Shown here: in pieces, positions 9,905 through 18,469 of the stretch
Position numbering within the stretch: position 1 is the stretch's first letter
How the letters are laid out: each line of letters begins with the position of its first letter
Assembly (NCBI GenBank): GCA_022709695.1
Contig: JAKLII010000003.1
Coordinates: 206,124 to 270,123, forward strand
Origin: Bacteroidota bacterium
Lineage (GTDB): Bacteria > Bacteroidota > Bacteroidia > Bacteroidales > SKPS01
Length of the DNA stretch: 64,000 nucleotides
Direction: 5' to 3'
Made by a program: the position numbers and the translations under genes
The notes under the pieces: generated by a model
What the model was told of the DNA's origin: nothing
Databases searched by the model: none
The model's input: the letters and a program-made list of their open reading frames with translations, nothing else

Positions 9905-10620
9905 AGATCCCTGATCACCACCGAAGCACACAAACATCCGAATAACGGTGGCATGTAACTGATGGTACCCACGGTTGATTTCTTGTTGGGTTCACCCGTC
10001 ACCTCGATTACAGATGATTTGTCAGCTTTTTGGGCCGAATACACCACGGTGAACCCGGTTCGGATCCCAAGCCGGTGCAGCCGCTTGCGAAGGATGGCGG
10101 CCAGACGGCAGTTGTAGGATTTGTCAATATCATCGGTACGTACCTGGGAGGGGTCGGTTTTCCCGCCGCTGCCCAGTGAGCTCACCAAGGGGATCCCTGC
10201 CTCCAGCGTTTGCCGGATCAGATGAATTTTTGGCGCCAGGGTATCGATGGCATCTACCACATAATCAAAGGGTTGACTTAAAACCACATCGGTAAGGGTG
10301 TCATCTTTCAGGTATTGATCAAAAACGGTAAGGTTCAGATCAGGATTGATGTCGAGCAGACGATTCTTCATTATAAAAGCTTTCTTCTGCCGGGTGGTAC
10401 TCACAAGTGCAGGAAGCTGCCGGTTGCGGTTTGATGGATGCACCGTATCTCCATCGGCGATGGCCATGGTGCCGACACCGGCACGGCACAGCAATTCGGC
10501 AGCCCAGGAACCCACACCTCCCAGTCCTACCACCAGCACCCTGCAGCCCGACAGCCTTTCAACCCCATCTTTTCCAATCAGCAGTTCGGTGCGTTGTTGC
10601 CAGTATTCAGCAGTTGCCAT
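9892..10620 (-). CDS. tcdA: tRNA threonylcarbamoyladenosine dehydratase (TcdA/CsdL)
   Basis: The 242-residue ThiF/E1-like protein has the nucleotide-binding Rossmann segment RVLVVGLGGVGSWAAELLCRAG (about residues 28-49) and the family signatures GDTVHPSNRNRQ and VDAIDTLAPK. TcdA uses ATP to cyclise t6A37 to ct6A37 in ANN-decoding tRNAs. The C-terminus, with GTISYMPPLFGCLCASVVIRDL, is typical. It has its own -7 box TATCTTTG 21 bases upstream. Its neighbours tatD and the TPR gene are unrelated to tRNA modification. Confidence 0.92.
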   Translation of the reverse strand: MATAEYWQQRTELLIGKDGVERLSGCRVLVVGLGGVGSWAAELLCRAGVGTMAIADGDTVHPSNRNRQLPALVSTTRQKKAFIMKNRLLDINPDLNLTVFDQYLKDDTLTDVVLSQPFDYVVDAIDTLAPKIHLIRQTLEAGIPLVSSLGSGGKTDPSQVRTDDIDKSYNCRLAAILRKRLHRLGIRTGFTVVYSAQKADKSSVIEVTGEPNKKSTVGTISYMPPLFGCLCASVVIRDLLKH

Positions 10621-10640
10621 ATTGCAGTTTCAGTTAGCTG

Positions 10641-10648
10641 CAAAGATA
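10641..10648 (-). promoter_or_regulatory. -7 element of tcdA
   Basis: TATCTTTG on the minus strand, 21 bases upstream of the tcdA ATG. No convincing -33 element is seen at the usual distance. Confidence 0.55.
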
Positions 10649-10683
10649 GCAATATTGGATCCTTGTTTTTATGCTGATGGCAC

Positions 10684-10717
10684 ACGGATCATACGGATGG
10701 TACGGATTCAAACGGAT
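10684..10717. repeat. Four ACGGAT units at 9-10 base spacing
   Basis: ACGGAT occurs at 10684, 10693, 10702 and 10712. The last copy lies inside the end of the tatD reading frame, so the repeat supplies the final few residues of that protein. Short degenerate tandem arrays like this are low-complexity intergenic sequence; no function is assigned. Confidence 0.6.
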
Positions 10718-11382
10718 TTAAAATGATCCTCAACAAACAACCTCCTGAAATTGTCCAACAGTTGCTTTAGCATGTCAGAGACGGGTATTTCTTTAATGGC
10801 TGCTATCTTTTCAATCACAGAAGTTACTGTGATTTCCGAGGCATCAGTTTCGGGGAGGATTCGGTCAATCGGAGCCATTGCGCACACAACAGCCGCTTTC
10901 GATTTGGAGTTGAACAGGTGTTTACCAAACCCCAGGTAACACCCCTGCTGCAGGAATAACTCGGCTTCACGCTGGCTGCCATGAAATCCATGCAGAAGCC
11001 AGGGAGAGAGGTTCCCTATTCTTTTTCTGATCTGCAGCAACTCACCGGCAGACCTCACATTGTGAATGATAACCGGCTTTTGGTACTTCCGGGCCAGATC
11101 CAATTGCTTTTCGAAAGAAACCAGTTGTAAAGGCCACGGCGCCTTGGCCAGCCGGTCCAAACCACACTCGCCCACTGCCACCACCTGGGGGAGTGTCAGG
11201 AAAAATTCCAACCGTTGGAGTTCCTCCTCCAGGGTGTCAGCACAGATATGCCACGGGTGGATTCCAACACTCCAGTAACCCTCTGCAGGCACCTCCCGGG
11301 CGTCCTTGTCAAGATTCACAACGGCAATTTCATCTCTGCAGGGAATCCTGTGGGTATGGGCGTTTACGAAGTGCATTTGCAT
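10708..11382 (-). CDS. TatD-family metal-dependent hydrolase
   Basis: The 224-residue protein has TatD metal-binding landmarks in order: the N-terminal NAHTHR (HxH), GECGLDR (acidic ligand), VIIHNVRSAGE (His), LLHGFHGS (His) and ETDASE (Asp). It should be a cytoplasmic TIM-barrel phosphoesterase or 3'-5' DNase of the YcfH/TatD group. It is shorter than the usual ~260 residues, mainly in the loops and C-terminus. The ATG at 11376 (MHFVNAHTH) is an alternative start two codons in. A TACTTTTG -7 box lies 14 bases upstream. Confidence 0.85.
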   Translation of the reverse strand: MQMHFVNAHTHRIPCRDEIAVVNLDKDAREVPAEGYWSVGIHPWHICADTLEEELQRLEFFLTLPQVVAVGECGLDRLAKAPWPLQLVSFEKQLDLARKYQKPVIIHNVRSAGELLQIRKRIGNLSPWLLHGFHGSQREAELFLQQGCYLGFGKHLFNSKSKAAVVCAMAPIDRILPETDASEITVTSVIEKIAAIKEIPVSDMLKQLLDNFRRLFVEDHFKSV

Positions 11383-11395
11383 TCTGTTTATGGAT

Positions 11396-11403
11396 CAAAA
11401 GTA
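11396..11403 (-). promoter_or_regulatory. -7 element of the TatD-family gene
   Basis: TACTTTTG on the minus strand, 14 bases upstream of the start at 11382. It is divergent from the plus-strand promoter at 11431-11460, so the two genes share a compact 200-base control region. Confidence 0.5.
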
Positions 11404-11430
11404 AGGAGAATTGCAGATTAGGAATCGGAG

Positions 11431-11460
11431 TTGCGGCCAATAAAAGATATACTATTTTTG
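11431..11460 (+). promoter_or_regulatory. Complete -33/-7 promoter of the TPR/HTH regulator
   Basis: TTG (11431-11433) is followed after 19 bases by TATTTTTG (11453-11460), a near-ideal Bacteroidota promoter. Transcription should start near 11467. That places the open frame upstream of this point outside the mRNA and leaves a leader of about 125 bases before the first good ATG. Confidence 0.72.
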
Positions 11461-11591
11461 TTCCATCTGGCAGATCTTCATTGGCTCATACTAAATGGTT
11501 TTTCCCATTGAAACCTATCTTTTACAGCCTCAGCAGTAATAAGTCAGGACAGACCCTGTGTCAAAAAACCCCGGGATTGGCTGTGGTATCA

Positions 11592-13259
11592 ATGGCTATC
11601 TGTATGGGACTGCTCATTCCATTGTATGTGAAAGGGCAGTTCCAGAACGTTATTAAAAACGACAAAAGACTCAGGGATATTGAAAACTACCTGATATTCA
11701 ACATTGATTCTGCCTATTCTTTAGCTTCAAAGATCCATCATACTCTGAAAAAAGATCAGGTGCGCCTGAATACCTATATTACTGCTACCCTGGCCCTTAC
11801 ACATCAATTGAAAGGCAACAGTAAAGAGGCTGTAGTGCTTCTGGAAAAAGCCAAATCAATTTTAACCGATGATAAATATCTGACCGCTTATACCCTATAC
11901 GTAGATGCACTGATCAGCATGGAAATCGGCGATGAAACACAGTCGCTGGAGGCAATTCTTACGGCCATTGAAATATTTGAATCACTCAGAGAGCATGAAA
12001 AAACCGCTTCGTGCTATACGGTTTTATGCAAACTCTATTTCAATCTGGGAGATGCCCGGGCAGCAGTGAGCACGTTGAATAAAGCCATCAGAATTCATAC
12101 CTTTAATCATAATAACCCAAGGCTTGCCGGAGATTACCATAACCTGGCCATATTAATTTCGGGGAATAATCCAGACTCAGGTCTTGTACTGCTAGACCAG
12201 GCCATCGCACTGAACAGGCAGTATGGCAACCAATTGTGGCTTGCAAATAACTATGGCTTGCAAAGCAGCATTTTCAGGAGAAAAGGGCTGATGGATACTG
12301 CACATACGTTAATGAGGCAGGCAGAACAAATCTACAAAGAACTTAATTTTCAGGCTTTCAGGCTGGATGCTATGATGACAATAGGTCATCTCTATTTCTT
12401 CGAAAAAAAATACGATGAAGCGATGGCCACGTATGATTCTGTTATGGCAGCGACTGACGATCAGGGGGGAATGCCAAATCTTATAGAGGTTTACCGCAAT
12501 ATCTCCGAAATTCATTTTGAAAGAGGAAATTTCTCGAAATCAAGAGCATACAACCAGCTGTACATTCTTCTAAAAGACAGCCTTCAGAAAGTGAAAAATG
12601 ACAACAGATTGTCAATCCTTGAAATCAGGAACAAATACAAAAATCAACGGGAGGAATTAAGGCTTGAGAATGAAAGAGTTATCCTCGCTTCTAGGAAAAA
12701 AAACTGGATCATAACCGGTATGGTATTTCTGATTTTCATCGTTGGATTTCTGTTGTACACCCTGTATAAATGGAAGAAATACAATGAGCAGAGAGACCAG
12801 AGGGATCTTCAGCTGATGCAAAAGGAGATAGAATTGCAAAACAAGGAGCTCACCCTGGCAGTTATGAGTAAGGTAAAACAGTCGAAAACGCTCGAATTAT
12901 TCAAAGAAAAGCTGAAAGATGTTGAATCTTCTGTCCCCCCCAAAAACAGATCAGAGATCCATAACCTGATGCATGAAATATCGCGCGATAAGGGCTCATT
13001 GTTGTGGAAAGAATTCGAAATGCGGTTTACAAAAATCAATGATGATTTCTATGCTCAACTGAAACATCTGGCTCAGGATCTTACCCCTGCCGAAATAAAG
13101 ATCTGCTCATTTTTACGGATGGGTTTAAATACCAAAGAGATAGCCGATTTGCTCTGCAAATCTCCTGCTTCCATTGAGGTGGACAGAGCCCGAATCAGGA
13201 AGAAACTGGGGCTTTCCCATGCAAAAACCAACCTCAGTACTTTCCTTAAGGATTTATAG
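11592..13259 (+). CDS. Membrane-anchored TPR protein with C-terminal LuxR-type HTH
   Basis: From ATG 11592 the protein is 555 residues. A short hydrophobic N-terminus (MAICMGLLIPLYVKG) is followed by TPR-like helical repeats to about residue 340. Next come one transmembrane segment (about 371-393, WIITGMVFLIFIVGFLLYTLYKW), a charged coiled-coil stretch, and a LuxR/GerE-like helix-turn-helix (about 497-555, LTPAEIKICSFLRMGLNTKEIADLL). This sensor layout, with periplasmic TPRs and a cytoplasmic HTH, is common in Bacteroidota; target genes are unknown. The frame is open back to 11193, but that part overlaps tatD and lies before the promoter. A TTG at 11481 is another possible start. Confidence 0.85.
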   Translation: MAICMGLLIPLYVKGQFQNVIKNDKRLRDIENYLIFNIDSAYSLASKIHHTLKKDQVRLNTYITATLALTHQLKGNSKEAVVLLEKAKSILTDDKYLTAYTLYVDALISMEIGDETQSLEAILTAIEIFESLREHEKTASCYTVLCKLYFNLGDARAAVSTLNKAIRIHTFNHNNPRLAGDYHNLAILISGNNPDSGLVLLDQAIALNRQYGNQLWLANNYGLQSSIFRRKGLMDTAHTLMRQAEQIYKELNFQAFRLDAMMTIGHLYFFEKKYDEAMATYDSVMAATDDQGGMPNLIEVYRNISEIHFERGNFSKSRAYNQLYILLKDSLQKVKNDNRLSILEIRNKYKNQREELRLENERVILASRKKNWIITGMVFLIFIVGFLLYTLYKWKKYNEQRDQRDLQLMQKEIELQNKELTLAVMSKVKQSKTLELFKEKLKDVESSVPPKNRSEIHNLMHEISRDKGSLLWKEFEMRFTKINDDFYAQLKHLAQDLTPAEIKICSFLRMGLNTKEIADLLCKSPASIEVDRARIRKKLGLSHAKTNLSTFLKDL

Positions 13260-13354
13260 CTATAGCATTTATATTCATTATATTACGAATTTCTGCTAGG
13301 GTTATTCTAAGGTGTGTACCTAAGATAATTCGATTCACTGATGGGGAATAATAC

Positions 13355-13362
13355 TAGTTTTG
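13355..13362 (+). promoter_or_regulatory. -7 element of the Omp28-like T9SS protein gene
   Basis: TAGTTTTG matches TAnnTTTG. It lies downstream of the first in-frame ATG (13341) and 26 bases upstream of the ATG at 13389, so it supports the latter as the real start. Confidence 0.5.
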
Positions 13363-13388
13363 GCAGCGAATCATTAAATTTCGATGTC

Positions 13389-15731
13389 ATGAAAAAGTAC
13401 CTGACCGTTCTGCCTTTCCTATTTGTCATGTTGATGGCAAACGCACAAACCAAACACGTGCTGATAGAGGAACTTACCGGCACCTGGTGCCACTACTGTC
13501 CGGCAGGTACCTATTATCTGGATTCGCTGGTGAAGGTTTCGCCCAATGTGGTTGCTGTTGCCATCCATTCCGGGGATCAAATGGAAGACAGCCTGTATGC
13601 AATATCCTGCGGGCTTAGTGCTGCACCTTCGGCCAACATCGATCGCGGCGGGCAGGGAGCCAACTATTCTTCCTGGTTTTCAACCGTAGCCACGGCTGCC
13701 AATAAGGTGCCCTCAGCCGGAGTTGAAGTGTTTACGCAGTTCAACCCCGGCACACGCATGTTAACTATGCGGGTAAAGGCCACCTTTTCGGCTGCGGTAA
13801 GCGGGAACTACCGGCTGGCTGCCATCATCACAGAAGACGGTATCACAGGTCCGTCTCCCCAGTACAATCAAGCTAACTATTACAGTGGCGGGGCAAGCGG
13901 ATACATGGGCGGATTTGCAATGCTGCCCTCATCCATACCAGCCAGTATAATTGCCTATAACCATGTTGGCAGGGCATTGCTCGGAGGGTACAACGGGCAG
14001 GCGGGTAGTGTTCCGGCCACCGTTCCGGCCGGTGATACGGCCAGCTATGTGTTTACTTACACCCTTCCCGCCAACTGGAGAGCGGAATACATCCGGGTGA
14101 TAGGATTGCTCCTCAGGCCAGATAACACCGTTGACAATGCCGGAAAAAGTTTATACCTGGATGGTAATTCCAACGCCAAACCCCTGTTTATCTCCCAGCC
14201 CATTACTACTGGTTATGTAGGATCTCCGTACTTGTTTGATGTGTATGCCACCGACCCCGATTACAGCAATATTACCATTACTTCCATAAACCTCCCTTCT
14301 TGGCTTACGATGTCGTCGCAGTCTGCCCTTGGGATGATTCATACCAAAGTAACCCTTTCAGGCACTCCCTCGGCTACCGGGATTTTTCCGGTTGTCCTCG
14401 TGGTTAGCGATGGCTCGCGAACAGATACGCTGTCGTTTGCCATTACCGTCAATCCGGGACTAACGGGTAGCTGGCAATTAGTGGGTGCACAGGGATTTAC
14501 AGATATTACGACCAATCTGGGGATCGTGGCAGATAAAAATGGTGTTTTGTACGCTTTTATAGACAAAAGCAATACCTGCAATGTGTTTCAGATGACTCCC
14601 GGTGGAAACTGGACGAATTACGGAAATCTGAATGGCGTTGGCGGTGTTGGGCGTATCCTGATTGGATCAGATGGGTTAACACCTTATGTAGCTTATCTGG
14701 ATCCTCCAGGGCCGGTTACTGTAAAAAAGTATGTGTCCGGATCCTGGGTTCAGATAGGTGGATCACCTGCAAATGGGGTTCAGCTTGGTTTTGATCTGGA
14801 TGCCAGCGACAAGCCCTATATTGCCCTGCAGGATGCAGGATACAGTTACTCCGGTAACTGCTATACCTACGATGGTACCAGCTGGTCCAGGGTTGGCAAT
14901 GCCGCATACTCAGGCACCCAGGTGGCAACCATGAATGATGTGGTGGTAAACAAGGCGAATGGGGATGTATATATATTGTGGAACAATTATGCAAACGGTA
15001 AAGTGCCTGTGGTTAGCAAATGGAATGGCACATCATGGTCCAATGCAGGTGGAGCAAGTATTGCCGGTGACCCGGTGTATTACTACCAGAATCTGGTGAT
15101 AAATAAAAATTCCCAGAAGCTCTATGTTACACTCGCCCGCTCTGTAACAGGAGGTGGCGGCGGTCTGCTGGATGCGTATGAATTTGATGGGACTGCCTGG
15201 ACAAACATCGGGTCTGATATTATTAATGGTAAGGTAAATTACCTGTCGATGGCCATCAATAATGCGGGTGCTTTGCTGGTGTCTTTTGTGGATTTAGATT
15301 ATGCAAGTTCAATTTCTGCCATGAGTTATTTTAACGGAAGCTGGAACTATATCGGACCCAGAGGTTTTTCGAATGCATTGGGCAGTAAAAGCTCCATCAC
15401 CTCGTTTCAGAATATGCCGTATGTATTATTTCAGGATGGGGCTGCATCCAATAAAGCTACCGTAAGGTATTACGATGCTCCCATTGTTGTTGATGAGCCT
15501 GCGATCACAAGGAAGATACTCAGCATTTTTCCAAATCCTTCTGATGCTTTTTTGAAAGTAGGGGGATTGTCCGGCACAATGGAGGCTTCTGTTTACAACA
15601 CTCAGGGAACTCTGGCCTGGAGAGGGCAGGTTGGAAAGGATGGTATGATCCCTACCTCATCTTTGAGCAATGGAATGTATATACTGAAGATTAATGAATT
15701 TCCCCAAAAGTTCATTGTGAGTCACAAGTAA
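13389..15731 (+). CDS. Secreted Omp28/thioredoxin-fold protein with putative Ig domain and T9SS sorting domain
   Basis: From ATG 13389 the protein is 780 residues. It has a signal peptide ending MLMANAQ. An Omp28-type thioredoxin-like domain follows, with the redox motif GTWCHYCPAG (Cys34 and Cys37) and AVAIHSGD. About residues 268-355 form a putative Ig domain (SLPSWLT-like NLPSWLTMS and GTPSATGIF). About 360-700 form a repeated beta-propeller-like region, and the last ~70 residues are a Por/T9SS sorting domain starting IFPNPSDAF. It is therefore exported by T9SS to the surface. The upstream TPR/HTH gene is co-directional and could regulate it, which is inference only. Confidence 0.88.
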   Translation: MKKYLTVLPFLFVMLMANAQTKHVLIEELTGTWCHYCPAGTYYLDSLVKVSPNVVAVAIHSGDQMEDSLYAISCGLSAAPSANIDRGGQGANYSSWFSTVATAANKVPSAGVEVFTQFNPGTRMLTMRVKATFSAAVSGNYRLAAIITEDGITGPSPQYNQANYYSGGASGYMGGFAMLPSSIPASIIAYNHVGRALLGGYNGQAGSVPATVPAGDTASYVFTYTLPANWRAEYIRVIGLLLRPDNTVDNAGKSLYLDGNSNAKPLFISQPITTGYVGSPYLFDVYATDPDYSNITITSINLPSWLTMSSQSALGMIHTKVTLSGTPSATGIFPVVLVVSDGSRTDTLSFAITVNPGLTGSWQLVGAQGFTDITTNLGIVADKNGVLYAFIDKSNTCNVFQMTPGGNWTNYGNLNGVGGVGRILIGSDGLTPYVAYLDPPGPVTVKKYVSGSWVQIGGSPANGVQLGFDLDASDKPYIALQDAGYSYSGNCYTYDGTSWSRVGNAAYSGTQVATMNDVVVNKANGDVYILWNNYANGKVPVVSKWNGTSWSNAGGASIAGDPVYYYQNLVINKNSQKLYVTLARSVTGGGGGLLDAYEFDGTAWTNIGSDIINGKVNYLSMAINNAGALLVSFVDLDYASSISAMSYFNGSWNYIGPRGFSNALGSKSSITSFQNMPYVLFQDGAASNKATVRYYDAPIVVDEPAITRKILSIFPNPSDAFLKVGGLSGTMEASVYNTQGTLAWRGQVGKDGMIPTSSLSNGMYILKINEFPQKFIVSHK

Positions 15732-15764
15732 TCAGGCTCGGAAAACATCCCGGATCAGGGTTCA

Positions 15765-17276
15765 CTAAAGGATTGCAAGAGCTTTGCGGATACGGGCAGC
15801 GGATTCCTGAACCCCCAGCAACGGGATGATTTCGAACAGGTCGGGGCCCATGGATTTGCCCACCAGAGCCAGGCGGATGGAGTTCATGATCTGTCCGGTG
15901 GGCAGATTGTTTTCCTTCACATACTGCATTGCCAGCTCTTTTAAGCGGAGGCCATCGGCCGTGGAATGGCTTTCGAGGATTCCGGCGATATATTCCAGAT
16001 GCGGTTTGTTTTCGGGTTTCCATTGTTTGGCAGCCACCGCTTCATCGTAATGTTGCGGCGCCTGAAAAAAGTAACCCCCCTGCTCAAAAAGATCCTTAAT
16101 AAAAACAGCCCTTTCGCGCACCAGCCGGGTTACCGTTTTCGCGTATTCCCGATCGGGGACAAGCTGCTTTTCTGCCATCAGCGCCATCAGGCCATCTGTC
16201 AGGGTATCATCATCCATATTCTTCAGATACTGATGGTTAAACCATCTGGCCTTATCCACATCGAACTTCGCCCCTTTCTTGCTGATCCGTTCGATGGAGA
16301 AGGCTTCGATCAGCTCCTCCATCGAAAAAAGTTCCTGTTCGGTACCGGGATTCCAGCCCAGCAACGCCAGGAAGTTGATAAAGGCTTCGGGGATATATCC
16401 CGATTCGCGATAGCCTGAGGAGACTTCTCCGGTAGCGGGGTCTTTCCATTCGAGGGGGAATACCGGAAATCCGAGACGGTCACCGTCGCGCTTGCTCAGT
16501 TTGCCATTACCATCGGGCTTGAGCAGGAGAGGGAGGTGGGCAAATTCAGGAGCTTTCCATCCAAAGGCTTCGTAGAGCAGGGAATGGAGCGGTGCAGAGG
16601 GAAGCCACTCTTCCCCGCGGATCACATGGGTAATCTGCATCAGATGATCATCTACCACATTCGCCAGGTGGTAGGTGGGCATGCCGTCGGATTTGAACAG
16701 TACCTTGTCGTCGAGGGTGGCGGCGTGTACGGTAACCTCGCCGCGCACCAGATCGTACAGCGTCACTTCAGCAAGTTCCGGGATTTTAAAGCGTACCACA
16801 TAAGGAACCCCTTGCCTTATCCTGCGTTCCACTTCTTCGCTGCTGAGGGCAAGGGAATTCTGCATCTCCATCCGTACATGGTGGTCATATTGCGGGTTGG
16901 CTACCCCTTTGGCTGTGAGGCGCTGCCGCATCTGCTCCAGCTCTTCCGGGGTGTCGAAAGCATAGTAAGCCCGGCCTGCATTCAGCAGGTCATCTACAAA
17001 TTCGCGATACATGGCAGCGCGCTCCGACTGCCGGTAGGGGGTAAATGGTCCACCTACATGCACTCCCTCATCGAATTGAATGCCGCACCATTGCAGCGAT
17101 TCGATGATGTAATCCTCGGCGCCCGGAACAAAGCGGCTGCGGTCGGTGTCTTCGATACGGAGGATCATTGTTCCGCCCAGCTTTTTAGCAAACAGGTAGT
17201 TATACAGGGCTGTCCGGACCCCGCCAATGTGCAGCGGGCCGGTAGGACTGGGAGCAAATCGCACACGAACACTCAT
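15765..17276 (-). CDS. gltX: Glutamyl-tRNA synthetase
   Basis: From ATG 17276 the enzyme is 503 residues and starts MSVRVRFAPSPTGPLHIGG with the class I HIGH motif at once, as GltX should. The second signature is KLSKR (residues 259-263). It charges tRNA-Glu. An in-frame ATG at 17327 lies upstream of the -7 box and would add 17 unrelated residues, so I reject it. The gene is convergent with the T9SS protein gene, with a 33-base gap lacking a clear terminator hairpin. Confidence 0.96.
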   Translation of the reverse strand: MSVRVRFAPSPTGPLHIGGVRTALYNYLFAKKLGGTMILRIEDTDRSRFVPGAEDYIIESLQWCGIQFDEGVHVGGPFTPYRQSERAAMYREFVDDLLNAGRAYYAFDTPEELEQMRQRLTAKGVANPQYDHHVRMEMQNSLALSSEEVERRIRQGVPYVVRFKIPELAEVTLYDLVRGEVTVHAATLDDKVLFKSDGMPTYHLANVVDDHLMQITHVIRGEEWLPSAPLHSLLYEAFGWKAPEFAHLPLLLKPDGNGKLSKRDGDRLGFPVFPLEWKDPATGEVSSGYRESGYIPEAFINFLALLGWNPGTEQELFSMEELIEAFSIERISKKGAKFDVDKARWFNHQYLKNMDDDTLTDGLMALMAEKQLVPDREYAKTVTRLVRERAVFIKDLFEQGGYFFQAPQHYDEAVAAKQWKPENKPHLEYIAGILESHSTADGLRLKELAMQYVKENNLPTGQIMNSIRLALVGKSMGPDLFEIIPLLGVQESAARIRKALAIL

Positions 17277-17298
17277 CGCAACAAGGGTATTGAAAGGG

Positions 17299-17327
17299 CA
17301 AAGATACCGAAAAGTCTGATTAGCCAA
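17299..17327 (-). promoter_or_regulatory. gltX promoter
   Basis: On the minus strand, TTG (17327 to 17325) is followed after 18 bases by TATCTTTG (17306 to 17299), 23 bases before the GltX start. This position makes the upstream ATG at 17327 untranslated. Confidence 0.68.
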
Positions 17328-17418
17328 TTAGTCAATTAGCCAATTTGTGAATTGACCGGAAGAGCAGTATTCTGAGAACTCCTGCGTGGATCCAATTAAT
17401 AATTGGATAAAACCAATT
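17324..17418. repeat. CCAATT/AATTGG repeats with alternative hairpins
   Basis: CCAATT occurs at 17324, 17340, 17392 and 17413, with TCAATT at 17332. A 9+1+9 palindrome, ATCCAATTA-A-TAATTGGAT, spans 17390-17408. The AATTGG of that palindrome (17401-17406) can also pair with CCAATT at 17413-17418, so two small hairpins are mutually exclusive. The function is unknown; it lies in the gltX upstream region. Confidence 0.6.
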
Positions 17419-17582
17419 CTGAAAAACCAACCCTTATCAGTTGCCCTGGGCTGAAGCCCGGGGATACTGAGGGGAGGAAGTCTGTTAATGGTGTTTTTTA
17501 TACTCAGTAATAAGAACCTACATCAGGTGTATGTTAATTTTTTTACTCCTGATCCGGCTTTTTCCTATATTCGGGCCATCAA
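17419..17582. other. Rest of the gltX / SLOG-gene intergenic region
   Basis: The 305-base gap between gltX and the SLOG-fold gene holds the gltX promoter, the CCAATT repeats and, here, one stable hairpin: CCCTGGGC (17444-17451), loop TGAA, GCCCGGGG (17456-17463). All eight positions pair, one as G-T. It resembles a REP-like element more than a terminator, as no T-run follows on either strand. A weak -7-like TATATTCG sits at 17566-17573, just before the next gene. Confidence 0.5.
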
Positions 17583-18110
17583 ATGGATGATTCCATACTG
17601 AAAATAGGCATTATCGGGCCTGGTCGTGAGTTATGCTCCGAACCGCTGTATAACTTCGGTGTTGAGCTGGGAAGGCAGCTTGCCACTCCCGGACGGGTGT
17701 TTGTTTGCGGTGGACTGGGGGGATTTATGGAGGCTGTGTGCAATGGGGTAAAGCAATCATTACACACCTTTCACGGACAGACCCTGGGGTTTCTTCCCGG
17801 TACCGACCGGAATGCAGCCAATCCATACATAGATGTGGCTGTCCCAACGGGCATGGGTCTAGCCCGTAACCTCCTCATTGTGCAGACTGCTGAAATCCTG
17901 ATCGCTGCAGGTGGGGGAGCCGGAACGTTATCGGAGATTGCCTTTGCATGGCAGTCTGGGAAGAAAGTGTTGTGTATTACCTGTTTTGAAGGGTGGGCTA
18001 AAGAACTGGCAGGCCGTAATCTCGACGACCGTTTTCACGGTTTACTGGTGCCGGTGGTAAGTATTGAGGAGGTGAACGAAGTACTCAGGCAAATCGAATC
18101 TGTTTCGTAA
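17583..18110 (+). CDS. TIGR00725/LOG-like SLOG-fold protein
   Basis: The 175-residue single-domain protein has a Rossmann-like SLOG fold. It starts KIGIIGPGR, has VFVCGGLGGFMEAVCNGV, and carries the nucleotide/phosphate-binding loop AAGGGAGTLSEIAFAW, equivalent to the PGGxGTxxE motif of LOG/lysine decarboxylase-like proteins. Members of TIGR00725 lack a defined biochemical role; relatives hydrolyse nucleoside monophosphates or bind nucleotide ligands. It stands alone between divergent gltX and the convergent ferritin region. Confidence 0.75.
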   Translation: MDDSILKIGIIGPGRELCSEPLYNFGVELGRQLATPGRVFVCGGLGGFMEAVCNGVKQSLHTFHGQTLGFLPGTDRNAANPYIDVAVPTGMGLARNLLIVQTAEILIAAGGGAGTLSEIAFAWQSGKKVLCITCFEGWAKELAGRNLDDRFHGLLVPVVSIEEVNEVLRQIESVS

Positions 18111-18153
18111 CAGGTAAGAATTTACTGGCTTCGATACGGCATAAAACCACATA

Positions 18154-18468
18154 TTATCCCCAATATGTTTCTTTGCAAACGAGTTGGATCCGATGATCGG
18201 CGAGGTAATCCCGTATATACTGAAAACTATCCGGTTCAGAGGCCAGAAGCTCGGGAGGCAGAATCCCTTTGCTGCTGATCCCTTTCTCGAGCAACAGGCT
18301 TGCAGCAGCGGTACAGGTAAAGCCTGTGGTTCTTGCCATTGAGGAGAGGTCCGTTGCTGCATCATATTCATCGTACAGGGAATAGGCAATCTCTTTTACA
18401 TGATCCTGCTCCCTGATTTTTAGCCGGATGAGCATCACGGTAAATTCTCTTTCTTCCGGCAGGAGCCT
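18154..18468 (-). pseudogene. 3' remnant of saccharopine dehydrogenase
   Basis: The last ~105 codons of this frame read PEEREFTVMLIRLKI, then HVKEIAYSLYDEYDAATDLS, SMARTTGFTCTAAASLLLEKG and ILPPELLAS. This is the C-terminal end of the bacterial saccharopine dehydrogenase (LYS9-like) family, normally near 400 residues. The catalytic Rossmann domain and most of the protein are missing. The family-like sequence begins two bases after the ferritin stop codon, with no promoter or start of its own except an internal ATG (18435). It therefore looks like a gene truncated by a deletion or insertion that brought ferritin next to it, not a functional enzyme. Confidence 0.72.
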
Positions 18469-18469
18469 G

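Noticed and set aside
11193..11591. N-terminal extension of the TPR/HTH regulator frame
   Set aside because: It overlaps the TatD-family gene on the other strand and lies mostly upstream of the -33/-7 promoter.
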